From Cricetomys ansorgei (lineage: Eukaryota; Chordata; Mammalia; Rodentia; Nesomyidae): a stretch of DNA of 64,000 nt. Shown piece by piece: positions 47,401 through 57,540 of the stretch (the first letter of the stretch is position 1; every line of letters begins with the position of its first letter). The stretch covers positions 6,288,001 to 6,352,000 of the forward strand of contig JAMJFZ010004031.1 of NCBI GenBank assembly GCA_026225945.1, read 5' to 3'. A model generated the notes under the pieces. It ran no database searches, was not told the DNA's origin, and worked only from the letters and a program-made list of their open reading frames with translations. The position numbers and the translations under genes are program-made.

Positions 47401-49475
47401 CATTTGAAATGTGAGCCTTCTTCAGGGGGAAAAAAAAAAAAACAGACAAGATTGTTTGCTTCCCCATGTCTCTTGGCACGAGCAGCTGAGATGAGTCCAT
47501 CCCACTTTTGTATGAGATGTATTTTTTCAAAAATTATATTTATTCATTTTAGTGAGTATGTAGCTAATAAGCGACAACCTACAACACAGCTGGTAACCCC
47601 AGTGGGTGAGGGCAGCTCGGCATACAGCCAAAGGGCACCTACCACGGCGCAGCAGGACAGGCAGGCCTCCATCCTAGCTGGCCACCATCTTGGGACGCTG
47701 CAGCTCTGCGGGTTTGTATCTGTTTGAAAGCACCAGGTATTATCGTTTCTGCTTCCAAGGACCAAGCTATGCTTTGCTTTTTAAACCTTATCCAAATAAT
47801 TTTCTTCTTTCTACTTCTCAAATAAAATGAAAGAAAACCTATGAGAGACAGAGTAAAGATTTACATATAGACTCTATGTTATAGAGGGAATCGATACTAA
47901 AGCAACCTTCCTACGAAGTGTCTGAGCCTGCTTCTAACGAACGTGAATGATACGGTTATCAACACATTTGTAAGTGTGTGTTCCCTTTTTCCCTAAAGAA
48001 CAGCATTAGATTAACTCATATCATTATATCACATATGGGAATTATTAGTTTAGAAGTGCATTCAGAAAGAGAGCCAAGGAAAATAAAAATTGTACATGAG
48101 TTTCCTGTTTCTGAAATCTGAACGTCTACGTGCTTTTGGGTACTTTGAGTTTGCAAATACTGTGGATTTAAAATGATCTTGGCATTTTTTTTTAATTAGT
48201 GCAGAAACAATAGTACATTACTGGAATTCATTTGCCTTTTTTCTATATCAAAATTTAGCATACCTTACTGACTTAAGTCATTAGACTGACTCTGTTCAAT
48301 TTACTTTACAGTACAATTATTTTTAATCCCATCTCTTACTGGCCTTTGTGAGTTACAGAAAGATCAAAAAAGTACAATAGTCACCTCCAGTAATAGAACC
48401 AATTTCTCTCAAATCTAAACACACTTGGAAGAAATTCAAATGTAAAGAAAAATGCATTGGTGGGAGGGGAAATGACCAAAAGATTCATCAAAGCAGCTAA
48501 ATGTAACCTAGTCTGGGACACTAAAAGCTCTGCCACGCCTCCTTCGTGAATTCCTTTTCTGTTTCATAGTAACAATCTGGAAGTGTGGTCCTGCCATGGA
48601 CTGTCAAGAGCTCCCAAACCCCAAATGCACTAAGAATTTAAAGGTTAAATCTGGCTTCTAGAAGGCCAAGGTGTCACACACTTCCTAAGTGAACCGTGAT
48701 AGAACATGGTTGGCAGAAATAAACTAGATGTGTCTGTAGAATTTCGTGAGGGGCTTTCTATTTGGCGGTGCCCAGTGCTGCACTCTCGTTGTATCACCCC
48801 TTGTCCCCAGTTAGTGATTGTAGGTTGTACGTGCTTTTGATTTTGAATGTCCTTGCATGTGTGTGTCTCTCTAAGCAGCGCTAAAGGCAAATTGTTCATC
48901 TGTGCATCAGTCTGTACCAACCAATGTTATTAAATGTACACACTGGTGCAAAAAATGTTTGTTTTCCTAAGTAAATGAACTACTTGCTACGGGGAAGGAA
49001 AAAAAAGTGTGTTCTTTGAGGCCATCGTTTGTCTGTGTTCATTTCTGTGTGTATGTGTGCATTCTAGCTCTCATTTTGCTTTTGCTCCAGCGTAGATGTA
49101 GATGAAATCCATTTAGAGCAGTTTTAAAAGCATAGCACAGTGAAGAGAGTGAAGTCTAGTTTACTGAGTCCCGTTCCCTTGGAGAGCTGTTGCTTTTGCC
49201 ATTTTATTTTGATTTACAATAATCTAAAAAGTGTCCCTTAGTGACTTGCTTCCTAATCATTGTTGTTTTACACAAAAGAAGGGAAATGTGCTGTCAATTG
49301 GCTTGTGTGAAGCCCCTCTCTTTGTGTAGTTTCCTGGCTAATACTGTATTGTAAGAACACTTGGTTAAATGCTGCTTGGCCATCTCAGAAGCAACTACCC
49401 ATGGCTTTGAAACAGGTTGCTTTAAGAAAACAAAAAAAAAACTTTTTTAATAAAATGCTTAATGTTTAACATTCT
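44444..49475 (+). other. Pde11a: Pde11a 3' UTR, probable, about 5 kb
   Basis: No other gene starts between the Pde11a stop and 53475, and there is no SINE in this 5-kb stretch, unlike the introns upstream. This is consistent with a long conserved untranslated region, as human PDE11A is known to have. The proposed end is the AATAAA at 49449-49454, which is followed by T/G-rich sequence. Other candidate hexamers are AATAAA at 47821-47826 and 48718-48723 and ATTAAA near 45106, so shorter isoforms are possible. The end point is inferred. Confidence 0.55.
49449..49454 (+). other. Pde11a: Candidate distal polyadenylation signal of Pde11a
   Basis: AATAAA in an A/T-rich context, with 'ctttgttttgagggctgg' about 30-45 bp downstream as a possible GU-rich element. 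It is the last canonical hexamer before the SINE-poor block ends. Confidence 0.5.
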
Positions 49476-52400
49476 GGAATAATCTTTGTTTTGAGGGCTG
49501 GAAGAAGGATGCGTGCATTTCTAATACCTACGATTTAGCCATTAACTTTGGTCAGTGATGTCTGCTTGTGAGAGAGGAATACTGGGACCTCATTTTTTTA
49601 AATGACAAAAGATTTTTCGACTATTTGAAGGTTTTCTGGAGGTAAGAAAGTTCTACAGCCAAAAGCTGGGTCCCTCTGTCCATTATGCATTGCTTAAATT
49701 TACATGGGCAGTTACACAACGGGGAGGGTCACATCTACACAGGGCTGCCAGCCACAGTGACGTGATGCAGCTATGCAATGGCTTCGGTGCTTAAACTTTA
49801 AAATTCTTACACCATTGTGCTTGTTCTATTAGAATGAACTGCAACAAATGATCCAAAATCAATTCAAATGACTAGGGAGGAGGCGCTCAAGGAGAGGGAA
49901 GAGGTGCAGTGTGGCCCTCTACTGGACAGTGTAAGCAATCACCAGCGCTGCCTGCTGCAACCACCGGCTTCTTTGCGTTTTGCAGCCTGCAGTTAAGTGA
50001 GGTGGAAATAATAATCTCTAACGCATGAAAGGTCTTTAGGAGCTAATGGGGGAAGTGAGGCAAAGCAAGCCTGGTGATGAAGGTACTGCGCAAACACTGG
50101 GGCTTGAAGTAGCTCTTTGTTTGAAAGACTGGTCGATTGTTTTACAAATTAGCCTCCACAGTTTAGCCTTCTCAGCCGATCCCTTTTGTAAACCAAAACG
50201 TTACTGCACAATCTAAAGTAGGTTAACTTCGTTAAGACCGTAAATCTTCAAATACAAGCTACTTGATCAAACTCAAAGTCCATTCGAGAAAGAGATCTTG
50301 TCCAGACACTGAGGAAGTTTCTTTGGAAAGTGAGCCCCTAAAGAGATGAAATGGTCTCCAGCTAAGCACGACCTCATGTCGACTCAGCGTGCAGATGGCC
50401 CCAAAGTTTCAGAAGACTGAACTAAGGCTCCTAAAAGTCAGCCAACGGCACTACAAATTTGGCACTAATTTATTCCTTGTTTCCCTGTTCATGGTGGAGA
50501 TGAGGTAGGGAAGACCAGAATTCAATGGGACTGAGCTCCCGAGTTGGCCATCCTAAGAAGACAATCAGGAACCATAGGAGGAAAGAAAATGGTAACTTCT
50601 CAAAGGACTTCCTTTTTCAAGGAAGATGCTTATACATGGTTGTGTGTGAAACACTCATGAATTAACAATGAACCATTGTTCAAGGTAAGAAAGTGTGCTT
50701 TCCAGCTAACTGTAAAAGAGAATTATGCATTTGATTGCTTTGTATTTTGGTAGGAAGGATTGAAGTATGCTAATAAGCAAACACGCCTTTAGTTCTGCTA
50801 TGTTTTGCCTAAATTGCACTCTTCCTGGTAACCATGCCTCCCTTAGTCCAGTGAAATTGGGCCTCAGTGTTATACCATTTTTTTTCAATCCTTTCTACAC
50901 ATCTCTAATGCACTTTATAAAAACCACTGAGGATGGTAGAGCAGATTTGCTTTTGATATATACTTCAGTTTCCCAAGATCCTGTTGCAAACAAAAAACGA
51001 TCTTTTATAGTTCTTAATATTCTAGCCAGTTTGCTTTCCAGGTTTTCCATCATTAATTAAAGGGCCTCCTTTCATCTCCCTCATCTGAAAAACAATGAAA
51101 CTATTCCCCAACTACCTATCTGAGACCAAATAAAAGTCAGCCCATCACAGCAGTGGGGACGGTCATGCCAATTTCACAGTGGGATTGGTGTGCTCATTGC
51201 ATCTTGAAAATGACCCTGCCCTCCATCTGTTGAAGCCAAATGCCCTGCTCTTTTCAAGCCAGGCCAACCAGAGCAGCTTCACACGCCATAAGTAGGACTC
51301 AAAATGGCCGCCCTCCTGTGCACGTCAGCTGCCACACTCACTGGTAGGCACCAACACAGAGAGGAGAAACCCAGACGATCCCTGTAGGTAGCCAAGAAAT
51401 TTGAGGGAAAGCTGACAGTCCTTTTTATTTTTGTGTGTGTTTTAAGAAGTCATTTGAAGGTGGATGTTTTCATGACGTGAATACAGCGCTGCAAACAGAG
51501 AGAAAAGAAAAACCTGACAGGATAAAAGGGTATTTCTTGTTTCCATGTTTACTCATCTTAATTTGATAGCAGCTTATTCCAGAAAACAGTCGTATGTTAA
51601 ATATGTTTTTAAAACATTGAGTGTGAGTTTCAAGGAACAAATGTCAGACAGGCCACTAGTTGTAAAGGAGAAGACATGTTGAATTCCTTAATATTTGAGC
51701 ATCAGAGGTCGCAGGCCTCATCTAAAAAGTTACACCAGAAATCAGGTGAAAGCTCAGAATAAGATACAGAAGCACTCCTTAGCTGCTCTGTGGAAATCTT
51801 TGGTGGACCAAAGACCCACTCCACGAACATGGAATGGGTCAATTTGTTCCTTCCTTCTACTGATTGCCTTGAATGTTCCTTGTCTCGTGGCATCTAAGAA
51901 GGAACATGGCTGCTAATTCTCAGTAAGAGTGAAGACTGAAAAAGGACATGAAGTCATTCATTATAGGTTATGAGCAACTGTACTCCTATGTAAAGCCTTT
52001 TCCTTGTGATGCTGGGTGACTGAGCGATATGTAACCCTCACTGGCCACTGCATGTTTATCTGAAGCTGCAGTTGAAGCATGGAAGTCTAAAATCTCCTGC
52101 CCACACCAATTTAGTTGGATGTTTCTATAGAAAACAAAAACAAAAACAAAATGGTAATCTTTCTTCACATACACTTGGAGCCCACACTTGGCAGGCCTTA
52201 CTAAATTAGTGGAGACATGTGGATTGAAGTATGTGCCACTCAGTGTATCCTATGGAACCTATTTCTTGGTTACCATGGTTCAGCCTCAGCTGTAGTTTGA
52301 ACGATAATGGCTCTCACAGGCTCAATACTGAATACTTACTCTTCAGTTGGAGGGACTCTTTGGGAAAGTGTGACATTGTTGTAAGAGATAGGTCATTAGT

Positions 52401-52907
52401 GATAGACTTGGAAATTTCAGGACTCCAGTGGCACATTCTCTCTGCCTCCAACTTGGGGATCAAGACATAAGCTCAATGGAGATGATGGAGAAGTTCTTCT
52501 AGCCAGAACTCTGGGTCAGGAACTCAAGTACAACTGTTTAAAAGGTTTGTTGTAGTCATTTCTGGGAGATACTTGGAAAAGCCTGATGGGATGTTCTTAT
52601 CTGTCTGCTCCTTGGTATATGTTATTGTACGTGGAACAGTTAATCAATGAGACACCCTGCTCTGCCTGGGACTCTCATTGGAAATTCCAGCTAGCCTCCT
52701 AAATGGGCTTCCCTAATTGATTTCAAATACATATTTGTAAGCCCTCAATTCGACTATATTAAATTATCTATTAGATGTTTCTATCTGCAACTTCCTATTA
52801 ATTTATCTTTTCTTTCTATGTTCTTAATAAACTGATGTTCAAAACCAAACCTGTCATCGTAGATCATCTTCTAATTGATCCAGAGTTACAACAGACACCC
52901 TGTGCCG

Positions 52908-52952
52908 AAATAAATAAATAAATAAATGAATGAATGAATGAATGAATAAATA
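52908..52952. repeat. (AAAT)n(GAAT)n microsatellite
   Basis: Tetranucleotide array of AAAT followed by GAAT units, about 45 bp, upstream of Ttc30a. Confidence 0.9.
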
Positions 52953-53232
52953 TACACACTTAGGTTACCACAAAACAGTGTACAAGCGTCCAAAACCTTC
53001 AGGGACTCCAGCCCTAGGCAAGCCTGTGTTCTTCCACAGCGAGGTGGGAACATCTGGCCAGCAAGCAACACTCACTTGTTTTAACAAGTACGAGGAGTAT
53101 AAAACTACTGTTCCAACAAAATGATTTTCGTACGACCTTTTCATATTTGAATATACAACAACAAAAATACAAGTAAAGGAGTCAGATCACACCACATGTT
53201 CCCAAGGTTAAGCCCACTTAACATGAGACGAG

Positions 53233-53251
53233 ACTACAATTCCCTGAATGC
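53233..53251 (+). promoter_or_regulatory. Ttc30a: ZNF143/THAP11-type site upstream of Ttc30a
   Basis: The sequence ACTACAATTCCCTGAATGC matches the long ZNF143 (SBS2) consensus, ACTACAATTCCCAGMATGC, at all but one base. It lies about 290 bp before the Ttc30a ATG. ZNF143 sites of this form are typical of TATA-less housekeeping promoters and sit near the transcription start. Binding itself is inferred. Confidence 0.75.
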
Positions 53252-53286
53252 AAAGTGACAACTTCCCATGGGGAAGCGACAATGGT

Positions 53287-53297
53287 GCATGCCGGGA
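53287..53297 (-). promoter_or_regulatory. Ttc30a: Second ZNF143/THAP11 half-site, reverse orientation
   Basis: GCATGCCGGGA on the plus strand reads TCCCGGCATGC on the minus strand, the core shared by ZNF143 and THAP11 motifs. It lies 36 bp after the longer site at 53233. Confidence 0.55.
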
Positions 53298-53476
53298 GAA
53301 ACCAGAAGTCTTTGTGTCTGGAAGGCTTGAAGCGGTTTTCTATACCCTCTATGGCTTCCATCTCCATCCAGTTTGTAATCTTATAACGCACAATACAATT
53401 TCGGAGATCTCGTTAATGCTTTCTATTCATGCCTAACGGAATCTCTCCATCTTACCGCAAAGCCCCCGCCCCATGA

Positions 53477-53483
53477 ACTTCCG
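53477..53483 (-). promoter_or_regulatory. Ttc30a: ETS-type site (ACTTCCG) of Ttc30a
   Basis: ACTTCCG is the reverse complement of CGGAAGT, the ETS/GABPA core. The same heptamer followed by TTTCCG sits at the matching place upstream of Ttc30b (57072-57078), so it was inherited with the duplication. Confidence 0.6.
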
Positions 53484-53497
53484 TTTCCGGTAACCTA

Positions 53498-53511
53498 GTT
53501 GCCTTGGAAAC
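53498..53511 (+). promoter_or_regulatory. Ttc30a: RFX X-box of Ttc30a
   Basis: GTTGCCTTGGAAAC is a strong match to the imperfect inverted repeat bound by RFX factors (GTTGCC, two bases, then RGNAAC). It ends 29 bp before the ATG, close to the expected transcription start. X-boxes near the start are the defining cis-element of ciliary and IFT genes, which fits the product. Confidence 0.85.
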
Positions 53512-53519
53512 TAGCACGC

Positions 53520-53950
53520 TCTGCAGTTTTGGCGGCGACCATGGCATGGCAAAGCAGCTCTAAAATCCCCGACGGAGAGTTCACGGCGGTGGTGTACCGG
53601 CTCATCCGCGACTCCCGCTACTCGGAGGCGGCGCAGCTGCTGGGCGCAGAGCTGCAGAGGAGCCCCCGCAGCCGCGCCGGGCTGTCGCTGCTGGCCTACT
53701 GCTACTACCGCCTGCAGGAGTTCGAGCTCGCCGCAGAGTGCTATGAGCAGCTGAGCCAGATGCACCCTGAACTCGAGCAGTACCGCCTGTACCAGGCCCA
53801 GGCGCTGTACAAGGCCTGCCTGTATCCCGAGGCCACGCGGGTCGCCTTCCTCCTGGACAGCCCCACCTATCAGACGCGGGTCCTTCGGCTCCAGGCTGCC
53901 ATCAAGTACAGCGAGGGCGACCTGCCAGGAGCCAGGAGCCTGGTGGAGCA
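53520..53950. promoter_or_regulatory. Ttc30a: CpG-rich 5' region of Ttc30a (CpG-island-like)
   Basis: CG dinucleotides are dense from just before the ATG through the first ~140 codons, in sharp contrast with the CpG-poor flanks. No TATA box is seen. Together with the X-box and ETS-type site this fits a broad, widely expressed promoter. Confidence 0.7.
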
Positions 53951-55535
53951 GCTGCTGAGTGGGGAAGCTGGAGAAGACAGTGGAGGGGAGAATGACCCAG
54001 ATGGCTTGGTCAACATGGGTTGCCTGCTCTACAAGGAGGGGCACTATGAAGCTGCATGTTCCAAGTTCTTTGCAGCCCTACAAGCTTCTGGCTACCAGCC
54101 GGACCTTTCCTACAACTTGGCTTTGTCCTATTACAGCTGTCATCAGTATGCGCCGGCCCTGAAGCATATCGCTGACATCATTGAGCATGGCATCCGTCAG
54201 CACCCAGAGTTAGGTGTGGGCATGACCACCGAAGGCATAGATATTCGCAGTGTTGGCAACACCTTAGTCCTTCACCAGACTGCTCTGGTTGAAGCCTTCA
54301 ACCTCAAGGCAGCCATAGAGTACCAGCTGAGAAACTTTGAGGTAGCTCAAGAAACCCTCACTGACATGCCCCCCAGAGCAGAGGAAGAGTTAGACCCTGT
54401 GACCCTGCACAACCAGGCTCTGATGAACATGGATGCCAGGCCTACAGAGGGCTTTGAAAAGCTCCAGTTTCTGCTCCAGCAGAACCCGTTCCCCCCAGAG
54501 ACCTTCAGCAACCTCCTGCTGCTCTACTGCAAATATGAGTATTTTGACCTGGCAGCTGATGTCCTGGCAGAAAATGCCCACTTGACTTACAAATACCTCA
54601 CACCCTATCTCTATGACTTCTTGGATGCCATGATCACTTGTCAGACAGCTCCTGAAGAGGCTTTCATTAAGCTTGATGGGCTAGCTGGCATGCTGACCGA
54701 GCAACTCAGGAGACTCACTAAGCAAGTGCAGGATGCAAGACATAACAGAGATGATGAAATTATTAAAAAGGCTGTGAATGAATATGACGAAACTCTTGAG
54801 AAGTATATTCCCGTGCTGATGGCCCAGGCAAAAATCTACTGGAATCTTGAAAATTATCCGATGGTGGAGAAGATCTTCCGCAAATCTGTGGAGTTCTGTA
54901 ACGACCACGATGTGTGGAAGTTGAACGTGGCCCATGTTCTCTTCATGCAGGAAAACAAATACAAAGAGGCCATCGGCTTCTACGAGCCCATTGTCAAGAA
55001 GAATTACGACAACATCCTGAGTGTCAGTGCCATTGTGTTAGCCAACCTCTGTGTTTCCTATATTATGACAAGTCAAAATGAGGAGGCCGAGGAGCTGATG
55101 AGGAAGATTGAGAAGGAGGAAGAACAGCTCTCCTATGATGACCCAGAGAAGAAAATCTACCACCTGTGCATTGTGAATCTGGTGATAGGAACACTTTATT
55201 GTGCCAAAGGAAATTATGACTTTGGCATCTCTCGGGTTATCAAAAGCCTGGAGCCTTACCACAAAAAGCTAGGAACTGACACGTGGTATTATGCCAAAAG
55301 ATGCTTCCTCTCCCTACTGGAAAACATGTCAAAGCACATGATAGTGCTTTGTGATGGTGTTATTCAAGAATGTGTTCAGTTTCTAGAGCACTGTGAAACT
55401 TTTGGCAAAAACATCCCTGCTGTTCTAGAGCAGCCCTTAGAGGAAGAGAGAATGCACACTGGGAAGAATACAGTCACATATGAGTCCAGACAGTTGAAAG
55501 CTTTAATTTATGAGATTATAGGTTGGAATATATAG
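53541..55535 (+). CDS. Ttc30a: TTC30A / IFT70A, TPR subunit of the IFT-B complex
   Basis: A single-exon gene encoding 664 residues, the length usual for mammalian TTC30. The family (Fleer in zebrafish, DYF-1 in worms) is an IFT-B core subunit made almost wholly of TPR repeats that wrap around IFT52; it is needed for anterograde transport in cilia and for tubulin polyglutamylation. TPR-like helix pairs run through the whole protein, for example LVNMGCLLYKEGHYEAACSK at about residues 152-171. The chosen ATG (MAWQSSSKIPDGEF) has a strong Kozak context (gcgaccATGg). The frame stays open 14 codons further upstream only through a TTG and is part of the X-box. It is one of two tandem copies; residues 9-188 are identical with Ttc30b, and about 34 residues differ overall. 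The stop is TAG at 55533. The a/b names follow position next to Pde11a and are inferred. Confidence 0.95.
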   Translation: MAWQSSSKIPDGEFTAVVYRLIRDSRYSEAAQLLGAELQRSPRSRAGLSLLAYCYYRLQEFELAAECYEQLSQMHPELEQYRLYQAQALYKACLYPEATRVAFLLDSPTYQTRVLRLQAAIKYSEGDLPGARSLVEQLLSGEAGEDSGGENDPDGLVNMGCLLYKEGHYEAACSKFFAALQASGYQPDLSYNLALSYYSCHQYAPALKHIADIIEHGIRQHPELGVGMTTEGIDIRSVGNTLVLHQTALVEAFNLKAAIEYQLRNFEVAQETLTDMPPRAEEELDPVTLHNQALMNMDARPTEGFEKLQFLLQQNPFPPETFSNLLLLYCKYEYFDLAADVLAENAHLTYKYLTPYLYDFLDAMITCQTAPEEAFIKLDGLAGMLTEQLRRLTKQVQDARHNRDDEIIKKAVNEYDETLEKYIPVLMAQAKIYWNLENYPMVEKIFRKSVEFCNDHDVWKLNVAHVLFMQENKYKEAIGFYEPIVKKNYDNILSVSAIVLANLCVSYIMTSQNEEAEELMRKIEKEEEQLSYDDPEKKIYHLCIVNLVIGTLYCAKGNYDFGISRVIKSLEPYHKKLGTDTWYYAKRCFLSLLENMSKHMIVLCDGVIQECVQFLEHCETFGKNIPAVLEQPLEEERMHTGKNTVTYESRQLKALIYEIIGWNI

Positions 55536-57070
55536 TAATTTCTGTTAATGTCTTTTACTATAAAGGCTTTGTTTTCGTGTGGTTTTCTTGGCACTGCGTT
55601 TTATCTCTAAGATTGAGCATTTTCAGATTTTTAACATATGGTTTCTTGTTTATTTTAAAATGTATATTCAATTAGATGCAGCTTTTTCTGATGAACTTCA
55701 CCAATGAATAAATGAGCCCAGAAGCATTTATTTAAAATTTCAGAACTGAATGGAGGAAGTACTGTATAATAGAGTTCATAGTGTCTACATCTTTCCTTCT
55801 TGTTTCATTTTGTGTTTTTTTTGTGTGTGTGTGTTTGTGAACAACATTACATTATCCACGGAGGACATGTATCAATCCTGGAACTTAGTTATAGTTCACA
55901 AGCTTTAGAAGTAATTTCATGGATTATATGTCCTGCTTCAGTTTACCCTCAAGGTTATTTTGTTTGTGGTGTAGGGGTTTTGCACACTTGTAAGAGATTT
56001 TAAAGTTTTTTTTTTTTTTTGGCTTTTTTTAGAGAATGTTTAACACAAGTTTTCATGTTGTTAGGGGTTTTTCTTATAATGTGCAAAATTTAGTGTGAAA
56101 TTTTATTCCTAAGTGAAAGTGTAGTGCTGTGGTTTAAAGGTAATAAACAATTGACAAATATCTGATATTTTTACTGTTCATAATTGAACTTTAGCAGCGA
56201 TTGGTTATACAAGCAATTTTAAAAGTCAGTATTTAGTTCCTGTACTTGTATATCAAATTAGAAGGCTGGGGGTGGTTCTCATAGCTTTTTGGGACAGGGA
56301 CATACATTTTATTCTATTGTTTTGCATAACTAAAATTCCTTCTGATAGTGGTATATAAATATTGATAGATAGATTTAAATAATTTTAAATCATATAGAAA
56401 CTATCCAGGACTATTTTTTTAATTTGCTTCACCAGTTTTGTGACCACAGTCCTCCCAGTTAGCTCTCAGAGGAATCTTCATGACATAGGTACTCATTGTA
56501 CGCAGGCACTGGATTTCCTACAAACACAGGACTTCAGGCATTGTTTCCATCCCTAAGATCTTTATGCTCTTAATACCTGCCTTAGGGAACATGAAAAAGT
56601 TAGGCTTTGAAAGATTTTAATCCACAAAACCAGCAAATTCTCAAGATGCAACAACAGCTTTCTACGGCAAAGTAAAGATTGTTGCTGTTACGAAATACTT
56701 TTCTTCCAGAAGGACAGAATCACATATGCATACAGGACTTGGATATATATATACGAAATACGGCATATATTGTACACAGACATACACAATGATATATTTA
56801 TGTAGAGAAATACTAGCAGTTATGCCGGAGAATGACTGTAAAGTTTTTGTCATTTATTGCACTTTTACACTATTATCTGATCTGCTCCTGTTTGCTCAAG
56901 AGGTGATGATTTCAAATTTGAAAGAAACACAGAGGAATATTAAAATGCTTTGTGTGCAGGAAATTTTCTATTTCTGTAATACCATTCACAACCCTTCCTT
57001 TCCAGGACAGCCGGTTCCTTCTGTTAAAAAAAATAATAACTTCCGGTATACGTTAAAAAACTTCTCATCA
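55536..57070 (+). other. Ttc30a: Ttc30a 3' UTR and spacer to Ttc30b
   Basis: The first ~40 bp after the stop still resemble the matching sequence after the Ttc30b stop (a shared AAAGGCTTT), then similarity ends. AT-rich sequence follows with AATAAA at 55707-55712 and 56142-56147. No SINE, repeat array or gene is recognised in the 1.5 kb to the Ttc30b promoter. Open frames that run into Ttc30b from 56726 are read-through shadows. Confidence 0.75.
55707..55712 (+). other. Ttc30a: Candidate polyadenylation signal of Ttc30a
   Basis: The first AATAAA after the stop (172 bp downstream). A second hexamer at 56142-56147 could serve a longer form. Confidence 0.5.
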
Positions 57071-57071
57071 G

Positions 57072-57078
57072 ACTTCCG
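57072..57078 (-). promoter_or_regulatory. Ttc30b: ETS-type site (ACTTCCG) of Ttc30b
   Basis: Same heptamer and following TTTCCG as upstream of Ttc30a. Sequence similarity between the two loci begins here and not further upstream. A related CTTCCGG lies at about 57041-57047. Confidence 0.6.
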
Positions 57079-57091
57079 TTTCCGTTGGCTT

Positions 57092-57105
57092 GTTGCCCTG
57101 GGAAC
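57092..57105 (+). promoter_or_regulatory. Ttc30b: RFX X-box of Ttc30b
   Basis: GTTGCCCTGGGAAC is an X-box (GTTGCC, two bases, RGNAAC) that ends 26 bp before the ATG, almost the spacing seen at Ttc30a. The half-sites are kept while the bases between and around them differ from Ttc30a, which suggests selection on the site. Confidence 0.85.
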
Positions 57106-57119
57106 CAGAACGCTCAACC

Positions 57120-57540
57120 CTCTTGACAGTTATGGCGGGGCTGAGCAGCTCGCAGATCCCCGACGGAGAGTTCACGGCGGTGGTGTACCGGCTCATCCGC
57201 GACTCCCGCTACTCGGAGGCGGCGCAGCTGCTGGGCGCAGAGCTGCAGAGGAGCCCCCGCAGCCGCGCCGGGCTGTCGCTGCTGGCCTACTGCTACTACC
57301 GCCTGCAGGAGTTCGAGCTCGCCGCAGAGTGCTATGAGCAGCTGAGCCAGATGCACCCTGAACTCGAGCAGTACCGCCTGTACCAGGCCCAGGCGCTGTA
57401 CAAGGCCTGCCTGTATCCCGAGGCCACGCGGGTCGCCTTCCTCCTGGACAGCCCCACCTATCAGACGCGGGTCCTTCGGCTCCAGGCTGCCATCAAGTAC
57501 AGCGAGGGCGACCTGCCAGGAGCCAGGAGCCTGGTGGAGC
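57120..57540. promoter_or_regulatory. Ttc30b: CpG-rich 5' region of Ttc30b (CpG-island-like)
   Basis: Dense CG from the start codon through the first ~135 codons. The CpG-rich block is identical in sequence with that of Ttc30a from 57156 on, while the AT-rich upstream flank is not. Confidence 0.65.

Larger units (their letters stand above)
49476..53474. other. Intergenic region between Pde11a and Ttc30a
   Basis: About 4 kb with no recognised gene. I see no full SINE in it; a (AAAT)n/(GAAT)n simple repeat lies at 52908-52952. The final 250 bp carry promoter-type elements of Ttc30a (see 53233 and 53287). Open frames up to 97 codons have no protein-like features. Confidence 0.7.

Noticed and set aside
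53499..53540. In-frame N-terminal extension of TTC30 from TTG (also 57090-57131)
   Set aside because: There is no ATG, the extension covers the X-box, the two copies do not conserve it, and the ATG at 53541/57132 has a strong context and gives the family's usual 664 residues.
53511..54044. Minus-strand open frame of 177 codons inside Ttc30a, nearly repeated (173 codons) at 57114-57635 in Ttc30b
   Set aside because: It is the antisense shadow of the GC-rich 5' part of the TPR gene. Its identity between the two loci follows from the identical 536-bp block and is not independent evidence of coding.
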